Assembly (NCBI RefSeq): GCF_011682145.1
Contig: NZ_WHJH01000030.1
Coordinates: forward strand, 1-64,000
Source of the DNA: Massilia mucilaginosa
Lineage (GTDB): Bacteria; Pseudomonadota; Gammaproteobacteria; Burkholderiales; Burkholderiaceae_D
Length of the DNA: 64,000 bases
Reading direction: 5' to 3'
The notes below the pieces were generated by a model. That model did no database searches. It was not told the origin of the DNA and saw only the letters and a list, made by a program, of their open reading frames with translations. Positions 54,016 through 62,004 of this stretch are shown here, piece by piece; positions within the stretch are counted from its first letter, which is position 1; the number at the start of each line of letters is the position of its first letter. Position numbers and translations under genes: made by a program.

Positions 54016-54708
54016 TCATTCGCCCTGCCAGAAGTCCTTGAAAGTCGCATTCCTGAACTTGATATCGGAAAAGCGGGCGCGCAATTCCTCGCCCATGGGC
54101 GATTGCGCCGAGAAGCCGACTTTGACGGTGGCCGCGCCCGGCAGGCTGAAGGTGCGCACCATGCTCCAGCTGGTCCCGTCGGGCGAGGTATAGAACACGA
54201 ACATGTCCTTGCGCCGCACCACCTTGAGGTAGACCTCGCTGCCTTCCCGGGTGCCGTGGTGAGCGTCATCGCCCACGCCCTTTGCCACGGTTGTCGAGAT
54301 GCCCGGCTTGCCCGTTTTGGCCAGTTCGAACAGCAGCTTTCCCCAGGTCGCCTTGTCGCCGTAGACAATCAGCGCGGCGCCGTCGAAGGGCTGGCCGAAG
54401 CTGGCGCTGGCTTTGGCGGAAAAGATAAAGTCGCCGGCGGGCTGGAACAGGACGCGCGGGGTCTTGTCGGCCATCTCGGTGCCGTCCGTGTTGAGGTAGA
54501 GATCGCTGCCATTTTTTGCCACCAGTACCAGCGTCCCGGCCTGCACCTGTGCCGCGCCCTGATCGGCGCGCAGCTCGAGCGCAAATGGCAGGCCGGCGAT
54601 CGCCGGCGCCGGCTCGCCCGGGGCGGGGGCGCTGGCCTGTGCTTGCAGGGCGAGCAGGGCCGCCGCCAATGCGACTGTAGCAACTACCGATGCCGGACCG
54701 CTTTTCAT
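54016..54708 (-). CDS. DUF1349-type secreted protein
   Basis: The 230-residue protein has a signal peptide (1-25) and a concanavalin-like DUF1349 domain (about 40-225): DKTPRVLFQPAGDFIFSAKA, EVYLKVVRRKDMFVFYTSPDG and VGFSAQSPMGEELRARFSDI. Such proteins often go with sugar or polysaccharide metabolism. A 20-bp palindrome of LacI-operator type (54767-54786) lies 58 bp upstream. Confidence 0.82.
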   Translation of the reverse strand: MKSGPASVVATVALAAALLALQAQASAPAPGEPAPAIAGLPFALELRADQGAAQVQAGTLVLVAKNGSDLYLNTDGTEMADKTPRVLFQPAGDFIFSAKASASFGQPFDGAALIVYGDKATWGKLLFELAKTGKPGISTTVAKGVGDDAHHGTREGSEVYLKVVRRKDMFVFYTSPDGTSWSMVRTFSLPGAATVKVGFSAQSPMGEELRARFSDIKFRNATFKDFWQGE

Positions 54709-54766
54709 ATCGAGATGCCCATCGTGGTGAGGGTGGGGCGCGCGCTGGGGTGGCGTGCCGAACAGT

Positions 54767-54786
54767 GATTGGAATCGATTCCAATC
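54767..54786. promoter_or_regulatory. Perfect 20-bp palindrome with central CG (LacI-type)
   Basis: GATTGGAATCGATTCCAATC stands between the divergent DUF1349 and MerR genes. Its even dyad with a central CG pair fits LacI/GalR-family operators better than the spaced dyads of MerR promoters. No LacI-type gene is in the window. Confidence 0.6.
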
Positions 54787-54896
54787 GCTGTCTCAAAGGT
54801 AACATGCTCGCTTCCTCCTTGTCAATATTCGCCTTCGGCGGCCGTCGGGGATACACTGCTGCCGTGTTTCTTTCATTCGACCATCGACAGACCAGC

Positions 54897-55322
54897 ATGT
54901 ACATCAGCGAATTAGGGCGCCGGGCCAAGGCCTCGCCCAAGGCCATCCGGCTTTATGAATCCCTCGGCTTATTGGGCAAGGTGGGGCGCAAGGGGACTTA
55001 CCGGGTCTATTCCGAACAAAACCTGCGCCAGGTCCAGCTGATCCGCCAGGTGCAGGCGCTCGGTTTCAAGCTGGCCGAGATGGGGCCGCTGCTGGTGGCG
55101 GTGCAGGGTGCGCCCGACTGGGCGCGGCTCCTGGTGGTGGTGGAGCAGCGCCGCGCGCAGGTAGCCGCCGAGGTGGCGCGTTTGCAGGCGCTGGAACGCG
55201 CGCTGGGCGAGGTCGGCGCCGAAATCGGTGCCTGCCTGGCCGCGCCGCTGCCGTCGACCCTGGCCGATTGCGTCGACCAGGCCCTTGACTCTGCCCCATG
55301 GGACAAGCTGCATACTTCCTGA
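54897..55322 (+). CDS. MerR family transcriptional regulator
   Basis: The 141-residue regulator has the MerR winged helix (residues 1-70, MYISELGRRAKASPKAIRLYESLGLL) and a coiled-coil dimerisation helix (75-125). The C-terminal sensor is short, with one or two Cys (near 122 and 129). It probably controls the flavoprotein gene that starts 24 bp downstream on the same strand. Confidence 0.87.
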   Translation: MYISELGRRAKASPKAIRLYESLGLLGKVGRKGTYRVYSEQNLRQVQLIRQVQALGFKLAEMGPLLVAVQGAPDWARLLVVVEQRRAQVAAEVARLQALERALGEVGAEIGACLAAPLPSTLADCVDQALDSAPWDKLHTS

Positions 55323-55346
55323 AATTCATTTTTTCAGGAGCATGAC

Positions 55347-55940
55347 ATGGGCGGCAAGACAGGAGCAAAACGCGTGCTGGTGATTGCGGCGCATGCGTCG
55401 GACGGCACTTTCGGCAGTGCGCTGGCGCAGGCATACGCGGAAGCGGCAGGGCAGGCCGGGCACGAAGTCCGGGTGCTGGCCCTGGACCGGATCGCCTTCG
55501 ATCCGATCCTGCATCATGGGTACAAGGTGGTGCAGGAACTGGAACCCGACCTGAAACAAGCGCAGGAGTCGATCACGTGGGCAAATCACCTGGTGTTTGC
55601 CTTCCCGGTCTGGTGGGGCGGCGTTCCCGCGCTGCTCAAGGGTTTTCTGGAGCGGATCATGCTGCCCGGCTTTGCCTTCAAATACCAGAAGGGCAAAGCC
55701 TTTCCCGCCAAGCTGCTTGGCGGGCGCAGCGCGCATCTGCTGGTCACGATGGATACGCCGCCGTGGTATTACCGGCTGGTGTACCGCGCGCCGGCGATTC
55801 GTCAAATGAAAACGACCACGCTGGAGTTTTGCGGCATTACGCCGGTAACAACCCTGAGCTGCGGCCCGATGCTCGACTCCACGCTTGACAAGCGCAGCGC
55901 CTGGCTGGACCGGGCACGCGCCATGGCCGGCACAATCTAA
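55347..55940 (+). CDS. NAD(P)H dehydrogenase (quinone)-like flavoprotein
   Basis: The 197-residue protein of the flavodoxin-like NQO/YwrO/KefF family has the FMN-binding start VLVIAAHASDGTFGSALAQA, the FPVWWGGVPALLKGFLERI block and TMDTPPWYY. It probably reduces quinones or other electrophiles by two electrons. The MerR gene just upstream suggests induction by such compounds. GGAG with 8-nt spacing precedes the ATG. Confidence 0.88.
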   Translation: MGGKTGAKRVLVIAAHASDGTFGSALAQAYAEAAGQAGHEVRVLALDRIAFDPILHHGYKVVQELEPDLKQAQESITWANHLVFAFPVWWGGVPALLKGFLERIMLPGFAFKYQKGKAFPAKLLGGRSAHLLVTMDTPPWYYRLVYRAPAIRQMKTTTLEFCGITPVTTLSCGPMLDSTLDKRSAWLDRARAMAGTI

Positions 55941-56476
55941 GCCCGCCGTTTTCCCTGCTTGCCGCTGGCAACATACAGCGCCAGTCCGGCCAGCGCGGCC
56001 GGCAGCCATACCCACAGCAGTTCGGAGACGATCACCGCGATGCCGCGCGCACTGAGGAAGGTCTTGATGGTCAGCGGGCTGACCCGGATCACGCGCACCG
56101 GGAAGAACAGGCGCGCGTCCGACACCGGCCAGGCCAGCGCCACGCCCAGCCCGCCGGTGGTGAACATGTCGAGCAGGCCGTGCGAGACGGCGCTGGCGGC
56201 GATGAACAAAAAGGCGGCCAGGCGCGATGCGCGCAACTGTCGCGCAAGGGCCGCCGCCAGCAATCCCAGCACAATCGCGAAGGCCAGCGAATGCGATGCG
56301 CCCCGGTGCCCGAGTTCGTTCGCGTAGGGAACGCCCAGGTGCAAACCGGCGACGTCGACATCCGGCACGATCGATGCCAGCACGCCGGCCGCCAGCAAGC
56401 GGCCCGGAATCATGCGCGATCCGAGCGCCAGGCCGATAGCGAGAGGAACCGCGGGGTGCGAGAAAATGGTCGGCAT
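55937..56476 (-). CDS. Metal-dependent hydrolase-like membrane protein (YdjM type)
   Basis: The 179-residue membrane protein has four to five hydrophobic helices and the conserved His/Asp-rich motifs of the YdjM/YbcI family: FSHPAVPLAIG, VPDVD, GHRGASHSLAFA and SHGLLDMFTTGG. The His and Asp residues probably bind metal. The role is unknown. It overlaps the end of the flavoprotein gene by 4 bp, convergent. Confidence 0.83.
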   Translation of the reverse strand: MPTIFSHPAVPLAIGLALGSRMIPGRLLAAGVLASIVPDVDVAGLHLGVPYANELGHRGASHSLAFAIVLGLLAAALARQLRASRLAAFLFIAASAVSHGLLDMFTTGGLGVALAWPVSDARLFFPVRVIRVSPLTIKTFLSARGIAVIVSELLWVWLPAALAGLALYVASGKQGKRRA

Positions 56477-57076
56477 GGGAATCGTCGTGGTGTGCTGTCG
56501 ATATTGACGGGCGAGATGATAACGCGCCGCCGTGTTATCGGGAGTGCTTATCAGATAAATCTTTATGGCAATTTGTTATTGTTTTTGCGATATACTTCGA
56601 TGGCGTTGCCATGGCGGGGAAGTCGCCGGATAAATGCAGCGGTCCTGGCTCGTGAGCGCAGGCTGGCGCGACGGCGTTACCGTTCGCGTACCGCATTATC
56701 CGGCCTTTCTCAGGTTCGATTCCTGATTATGCAACCGGTAGTTTTTTCCGGACTCACCATCCGGCTCGTGCGGGGTAAACTCTCGCAACACTCAAGCAGC
56801 ATCCCTCAGGCGGCCAATTTCCGGTGGTTGCGCCACGCGGCGTCAAAGCATCGGCGCCGCATTGCGCAACGACAGCGTGCCCCGGCTTTGCATGGCAGTC
56901 ACTCGGTGCCGGCCCTGCGTTTCAAACCGACGTATCAACGGTTATCCCGATCATCCCGCGCCTTGGGCTGGTCTGCATGGCCCGGCGTACCCGGCCCGAT
57001 TCGGCAGCGCCATCCCGATACCGTCATCCGCCCGGTTGCGTGGAAGGCTGCCGCGAGGGTTTTATCGAGATACTCC
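56477..57076. other. 600-bp intergenic region with structured RNA candidate
   Basis: It contains an AT-rich stretch (56515-56600), the tRNA-like structure at 56585-56736, and GC-rich sequence before the SPFH start. The frame in phase with the SPFH gene stays open through it, but its Arg-rich translation resembles no protein, so I treat it as non-coding. Confidence 0.5.
56585..56736 (+). ncRNA. tRNA-like structure with expanded anticodon arm
   Basis: A consensus T-arm TCAGG-TTCGATT-CCTGA (56710-56726) is preceded by a 5-nt variable loop and by CCGGC (56700-56704). The latter pairs with GCCGG (56625-56629), and this helix extends to 12 bp with one bulge, enclosing 55 nt that can form smaller hairpins. 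A D-stem-like ACTT/AAGT (56594-56597, 56620-56623) lies one base before it. Acceptor pairing of 56586-56592 with 56727-56733 is partial (5 of 7), followed by ACC. The spacings are those of a tRNA apart from the D and anticodon loops. Confidence 0.35.
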
Positions 57077-58606
57077 ATGTTCCAGCGAAAATTGATAGAA
57101 GAACGGCAGGTCGGCCTGCTCTCCACGCCAAAAGGATTCGACAAGATCCTCGGCGCGGGCAGTTACTTCCTGCCGTCCTCGAAAACCTTGCAGATATTGA
57201 GCCTGTCGGATTTTCCCGCCAACGTGCCGAATCTGGAATGGCTGGTCAACATGCATGGCGCCACCTTGGCCGCGCACCTCGATATCGTGCGCACTGGCGT
57301 CGATGAAGTGGCGCTGGTGATCAGCGGACAAACCCGGCATGTGGTGCCGCCGAATGCCTTGCAGGCCTTCTGGAAGAACGGCTTGCCGATCGAGGTCTTG
57401 CGCGCCCGCGCCGGCAGCGACCTGAAGGTGCCGGCCGACTGGCTGGCGCGCCTGCCGATCGGGGTGTCGATGGCGTGCATCAAACAGGTCGCGATTCCGG
57501 CGGCGTCGTTCGGCATGCTGTTCGTCGACGACATGTTTGCCGATTTCCTGGCGCCGGGGCGGCACGCCTATTTCGACGTGTTGCCGAAAACCAGGCTGGT
57601 CACGTCGCTGCAAGCGCAGGTGCTGGAAGCGAAAGACGTGGTCGGGTCGATCCTGGGCAGCGGCCACGCGGCTATCGGCGAGCACCTGTTTTCGGTCGAT
57701 ACCGGCGGCAAGCAGCTGGCGCTCTGGTGGGACAAGAACCAGCTGGTGCATGTATCCGGGCCGGCCAGGCAGGCGCTGGCCAGCCGCCAGCTGCGCGCCG
57801 AATCGATCGAACTCGATGGCGCGCCCTTGCCGGTGCCGGCCCATATTATCTCGGCCATGCGCGGCAATGCGGCGGTCGCGGCCTTGTTGCAGCCGTATCT
57901 GACGACCTGCGAGGTACCCTCGGAACACGTGGGCATGTTCCATGTGGACGGCGTGTTCGAGGCGACCCTGAAACCCGGTTTTTATGCGTACTGGCACGGC
58001 GGCAAGCGCCTGTCCATGAGCGCCATCGATACGCGATTGATCGTGATCGAAGTCACCGGGCAGGAAATGCTCACGCAGGACAAGGTGCAACTGCGCGTGA
58101 ATGTCACGGCGGGCTACCAGATTACCGATGCGCAGCTGGTGACGTCCAAGCTGAACGACTACCGCGATTTCATTTACAAGGAAATCCAGTTCGCCTTGCG
58201 CGCCGCGATCGGCAGCCGCACGCTCGATGGTTTGCTGGAGAACAAAAACGACACCGACGAGCAGATTCTCGGCTACATGCAGAAAAAGGCTGCCGTGCTG
58301 GGCATCGCGATGATCTCGCTGGGCATCAAGGATCTGATACTGCCGGGTGAAATCAAGGCGATCCTGGGCAAAGTCGTGGAAGCGGAAAAGGCGGCGCAGG
58401 CCAATGTGATCCGGCGCCGCGAAGAAACCGCCGCCACCCGTTCGCTGATGAATACGGCGAAGGTCATGGAAGACAATCCGGTGGCGCTGCGCCTGAAAGA
58501 GCTGGAAACCCTGGAAAAGATCACCGAGAAAATCGAGCATCTGAATGTGTACGGCGGGCTGGAAGGCTTGCTCAAGCAGTTGGCGCCCTTGAAGGGCGCC
58601 GGGTAA
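57077..58606 (+). CDS. SPFH/Band 7 domain protein
   Basis: The 509-residue protein has no signal peptide and no obvious transmembrane helix. Residues 230-500 form an SPFH/slipin-like domain (VPSEHVGMFHVDGVFEATLKPG, VTGQEMLTQDKVQLRVNVTAG, DLILPGEIKAILGKVVEAEKAAQANVIRRREETA), ending in the usual helical coiled coil. The N-terminal 200 residues repeat the fold less clearly (QVGLLSTPKGFDKILGAGSY), as if two modules were fused. Such proteins build membrane-microdomain scaffolds. Translation starts at the ATG at 57077, behind a weak GAG. Confidence 0.78.
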   Translation: MFQRKLIEERQVGLLSTPKGFDKILGAGSYFLPSSKTLQILSLSDFPANVPNLEWLVNMHGATLAAHLDIVRTGVDEVALVISGQTRHVVPPNALQAFWKNGLPIEVLRARAGSDLKVPADWLARLPIGVSMACIKQVAIPAASFGMLFVDDMFADFLAPGRHAYFDVLPKTRLVTSLQAQVLEAKDVVGSILGSGHAAIGEHLFSVDTGGKQLALWWDKNQLVHVSGPARQALASRQLRAESIELDGAPLPVPAHIISAMRGNAAVAALLQPYLTTCEVPSEHVGMFHVDGVFEATLKPGFYAYWHGGKRLSMSAIDTRLIVIEVTGQEMLTQDKVQLRVNVTAGYQITDAQLVTSKLNDYRDFIYKEIQFALRAAIGSRTLDGLLENKNDTDEQILGYMQKKAAVLGIAMISLGIKDLILPGEIKAILGKVVEAEKAAQANVIRRREETAATRSLMNTAKVMEDNPVALRLKELETLEKITEKIEHLNVYGGLEGLLKQLAPLKGAG

Positions 58607-58628
58607 GCAAAACCTGGCGCCGCCTGCC

Positions 58629-59417
58629 TCAGCGTGTGATCTTCGTCATGTCCAGTTCGATCCAGGTGGGCGCGTGGTCGCTCGGCTTTTCGCGTCCGCG
58701 CACATCGCGGTCGACATTGGCGGCCGTGAGCGCGCCGGCCAGCATGGGGCTGAGCAGCAGATGGTCGATGCGCAGGCCGGCATCGCGCCCGTAGGCATCG
58801 CGGAAATAGTCCCAGAAGGTAAAAATGCGCTCGTCCGGGTGCATGCTGCGCAGCGCGTCGGTCCAGCCCTGCGCCACCAGGCGCTGGAAGGCTTCCCGCG
58901 TTTCGGGGCGGAACAGGGCGTCGGTCACCCAGCGCTCGGGCTTGTAGACGTCCAGCTCGGTCGGGATGGCGTTGAAGTCGCCGGCCAGCACCACCGGCGC
59001 GCCGCTGGCCAGCAAGCCTTCGGCGTGGGTGATCAGGCGTTCGAACCAGGCCAGCTTGTAATCGAACTTGGGGCCGGGGCAGGGGTTGCCGTTGGGAAGA
59101 TACAGGCAGGCGACCAGCACGCCGTCGATGGCCGCTTCCAGATAGCGGCTTTGCTCGTCGGCGGCGTCGCCCGGCAAGCCGCGCCGCACTTCCACTGGGG
59201 TCGTGCCGCGCGCCAGGATCGCCACGCCGTTCCAGCTTTTCTGGCCGATCCACAGCGCCTGGTAGCCGGCTTCGTTGAGGGCCGCTTCGGGGAAGCGTTC
59301 TTGCGGCGCCTTGAGTTCTTGCAGGCAGGCGACGTCCGGCTGGGTTTCTTCCAGCCATTCCAGCAGGGCGGGGAGGCGGCTGCCGATGCCGTTGATGTTG
59401 TAGGTGGCGATGCGCAT
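58629..59417 (-). CDS. Exodeoxyribonuclease III family enzyme
   Basis: The 262-residue endonuclease/exonuclease/phosphatase-fold enzyme repairs abasic sites and removes 3' blocks. The start MRIATYNINGIGSR, LQELKAPQERFP (metal Glu), NGVAILAR, CLYLPNGNPCP, AGDFNAIPTELD and the final SDHAPTW with the catalytic Asp-His are all present. The ATG at 59417 follows GGAGACTTC. It diverges from the histidine kinase. Confidence 0.93.
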   Translation of the reverse strand: MRIATYNINGIGSRLPALLEWLEETQPDVACLQELKAPQERFPEAALNEAGYQALWIGQKSWNGVAILARGTTPVEVRRGLPGDAADEQSRYLEAAIDGVLVACLYLPNGNPCPGPKFDYKLAWFERLITHAEGLLASGAPVVLAGDFNAIPTELDVYKPERWVTDALFRPETREAFQRLVAQGWTDALRSMHPDERIFTFWDYFRDAYGRDAGLRIDHLLLSPMLAGALTAANVDRDVRGREKPSDHAPTWIELDMTKITR

Positions 59418-59628
59418 GAAGTCTCCGCGTTCAATGTCAGTGATGCTATTTTGAACGCAGATGCCCATCGTCCGCCGCACGTTAGTGGCGTGGACCTTGA
59501 GTTCGTCGAGCGGCGAACAACGTCGCGGTTGACGATTGCTTTTAGGAATGAATAGTTTCGGATAGAATTGCCGGTTCCGGCGTACTTACGCGCGCGCAAT
59601 CCCGAGGTACGCTGTTGTTCACTTTCCC

Positions 59629-61206
59629 ATGACCTTACGCTGGCACAGTACGCCCCTGGCGCGCACGGTTCTGGTCGGCCTGGTCGTCGCCGGTACCTGC
59701 CTGCGGCTGGACTGGCTCGCCACGCAGTCGTTCCACGCGCGCGAGCGCGCCCGCGTGGCCGAACAGGTCGCCGCGCTGCGCTCGATGCTGGAACAGCGGC
59801 TGCACCTGCACCTGGCGCCGCTGGCGGCGGGAGCGGCAGTGGTGCAGCTGAAACCGGACCTGACGCAAGCGCAGTTCCAGCGCCTCGGCCAGGGCCTGCT
59901 CAAGGAAGCGCCGGCTGTGCGCACCCTGGCCTTGTCGCCGAACGCGGTGGTGCGCCATGTGTTTCCGCCCGATCAGGCCGGCCATCTGCACACAATACCG
60001 ACCCTGGCCGAGGTCGAGCAAAGCGCGCGCGACGGCACGCTGCGCCTGGCCGGGCCGATGCCACTGGCCGATGGTGGCCTGGGCATGGTGGCGCGGCGCC
60101 CGGTCTACCTCGACCCGGACAGCCGGCTGCAATTCTGGGGCTTTGTCAGCGCCGTCATCGATTACGAGCGCTTCATGGCGCTGGCCGCGCCGCTGCTGGC
60201 CGCGCCCGACATCGCTTTCGCACTGCGCCACGTCAGCCCGGGTGGTGCGCCACGCGCCGTTTTCCACGGCGCGCCGGCGACCTTCGATGTGCTGTCGGAA
60301 ACGGCGCTCATCGCCACGCCCGACGGCTTCTGGCAGGTCGGGGCGCGTCCGCGCGGCGGCTGGGAGCAGCCGCGCCCGTACTCCTTGCCACTGCGCCTGC
60401 TGATGCTGGCGGTCGTGCTGTTGACCGGCGCCGCCACCTGGCTGCTGCGCGCGCGTGGCTTGCGCAACAAGATGCTGCTGCGCAAGCTGGAGTCGGGCGA
60501 AGCGGCCCGGGTGCAGTGGGTGGCCGATACCTCGCACGAACTGCGCACGCCGATCACGATCCTGGCGACCCATCTGGACGCCATGCAGGACGGCATCATC
60601 GCCCCGACTCCGGACAAGCTGGCGGTCTTGTCCGACACGGTGAAAGAGATGGAGCGGCTGGTGACCGACCTGCACGTGCTGGCGCGTGCCGATGCCGGCG
60701 CCCAGGCTCTGCTGTGCCAGCAGGTCGATGTTGCCGAGCTGTGCAGCGAGGTGGCGGCGGCCTTCGCGCCGCGCCTTGCCAGCCATCCCTTGCACTATCG
60801 CCTGATCGACGAACTGGCGCCCGGCTGCCTGGTCCAGGGCGACCGCCAGCGTCTTGGCCAGGTGCTGACCAATCTGATCGGCAATTCGCTGCGCTACACC
60901 GATGCCGGCGGCGCCTTGCACCTGACCTTGGCGCTGGCCGGCCCGCACATCGTCATCCGGGTCGAGGATTCCGCACCCGGCGTGCCCGATGCCGCGCTGC
61001 CGCGCCTGTTCGAGAGGTTTTTCCGCGTCGACGAGTCGCGCAGCCGGGCCAGCGGCGGTTCCGGCCTGGGTCTCGCGATCTGCGAGGCCATCGTCGCCGG
61101 CCACGGCGGACGCTTGCAGGCCAGCCACTCGCCGCTGGGCGGCTTGCGTATCGACATCTTGCTGCCGGCCCATGCGCCGCATGCCCACCACGGAGATTGC
61201 TCATGA
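59629..61206 (+). CDS. CHASE-domain sensor histidine kinase
   Basis: The 525-residue membrane kinase has a transmembrane helix near 12-30 and a periplasmic CHASE-like domain (about 35-245, with RTLALSPNAVVRHVFPPDQAGH). A second transmembrane helix lies near 252-272. HisKA has His in TSHELRTPITILATH, followed by HATPase (NLIGNSLRYTDAGG, SGGSGLGLAIC). The kinase half resembles BaeS-type enzymes. The stop overlaps the response-regulator start (ATGA), so the two form one system. The ligand is unknown. Confidence 0.9.
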   Translation: MTLRWHSTPLARTVLVGLVVAGTCLRLDWLATQSFHARERARVAEQVAALRSMLEQRLHLHLAPLAAGAAVVQLKPDLTQAQFQRLGQGLLKEAPAVRTLALSPNAVVRHVFPPDQAGHLHTIPTLAEVEQSARDGTLRLAGPMPLADGGLGMVARRPVYLDPDSRLQFWGFVSAVIDYERFMALAAPLLAAPDIAFALRHVSPGGAPRAVFHGAPATFDVLSETALIATPDGFWQVGARPRGGWEQPRPYSLPLRLLMLAVVLLTGAATWLLRARGLRNKMLLRKLESGEAARVQWVADTSHELRTPITILATHLDAMQDGIIAPTPDKLAVLSDTVKEMERLVTDLHVLARADAGAQALLCQQVDVAELCSEVAAAFAPRLASHPLHYRLIDELAPGCLVQGDRQRLGQVLTNLIGNSLRYTDAGGALHLTLALAGPHIVIRVEDSAPGVPDAALPRLFERFFRVDESRSRASGGSGLGLAICEAIVAGHGGRLQASHSPLGGLRIDILLPAHAPHAHHGDCS

Positions 61207-61892
61207 CATTGCCCCTCGTATTGCTGGTCGAGGATGAGCCGCGCATTGCCGAGATTCAGCTTGCCTACTTGCAGCAGGCCGGCATGCGCCCCCACCACTT
61301 GCTGCGCGGCGACGAGGTGGTCGACTGGGTGCGCGCCAATATGCCCGACCTGGTCTTGCTCGACCTCATGCTGCCGGGGCTGGACGGCACCGCCGTGTGC
61401 AGCCAGCTGCGCGCATTTACGGACGTGCCGGTGATCATGGTCACCGCGCGGGTGGAAGAAATCGACCGCCTGCTCGGCTTCGACGTGGGCGCCGACGACT
61501 ATCTGTGCAAACCGTTCAGCCCGCGCGAACTGGTGGCGCGGGCGCAAGTGTGCCTGCGGCGCCGGGGCAAGGCGGCAGGCGGGCCGCGCACGCCGACCAG
61601 CGCGCTGTCGATCGACGAGGAGCGCCAGTGCGCGACCTGGAACGGGGCGCGGCTGGAACTGACGGCGCAGCAATTTCGCCTGCTGAACGTGATGGCGCGC
61701 CAGCCCGGGCGTATCTTTTCGCGGGCGCAACTGCTGGAGCTGGCCTTCGAGGCCGGCAGCGAACGCTTCGACCGCGCCATCGACAGCCAGATCAAGAATT
61801 TGCGCAAGAAGCTGTCCCAGCAGGTGGCCGACCGGGAATTGATTCATTCCGTGTACGGCGTCGGCTACCGTTTCGAATGCCAGCCGGCATGA
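61203..61892 (+). CDS. OmpR/BaeR-type response regulator
   Basis: The 229-residue regulator has a receiver domain (residues 5-118, VEDEP pocket, Asp in LVLLDLMLPGLDG, Lys in CKPFSPREL) and a winged-helix DNA-binding domain (about 135-225, LTAQQFRLLNVMARQPGRIFS, SVYGVGYRFE). It is coupled to the CHASE kinase by a 4-bp overlap. Three tandem 12-bp repeats start 12 bp after its stop, before the RTX-like gene. OmpR-type proteins bind direct repeats of about this pitch, so that gene is a candidate target. Confidence 0.9.
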   Translation: MTLPLVLLVEDEPRIAEIQLAYLQQAGMRPHHLLRGDEVVDWVRANMPDLVLLDLMLPGLDGTAVCSQLRAFTDVPVIMVTARVEEIDRLLGFDVGADDYLCKPFSPRELVARAQVCLRRRGKAAGGPRTPTSALSIDEERQCATWNGARLELTAQQFRLLNVMARQPGRIFSRAQLLELAFEAGSERFDRAIDSQIKNLRKKLSQQVADRELIHSVYGVGYRFECQPA

Positions 61893-61904
61893 TCGATCTT
61901 GTCC

Positions 61905-61940
61905 GGACACCATACCGGACGCCATACTGGACGCCATAAT
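61905..61940. repeat. Three tandem 12-bp repeats (possible regulator site)
   Basis: Units GGACACCATACC, GGACGCCATACT and GGACGCCATAAT run head to tail between the OmpR-type regulator gene and the RTX-like gene, ending 64 bp before the latter's start. Tandem direct repeats near a helical turn apart are characteristic of OmpR-family binding sites. Confidence 0.55.
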
Positions 61941-62004
61941 TGCGCCACATTTGCTCGTCAATATGCAGGCTCGGCAGACAGCCATCATGCTTTTGGGAGA
62001 GAAA

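Noticed and set aside
56180-57076. N-terminal extension of the SPFH protein by about 300 residues
   Set aside because: The extension is Arg-rich, crosses an AT-rich promoter-like stretch and the tRNA-like element, and overlaps the YdjM-type gene. A start at 57077 begins directly with family-like sequence.
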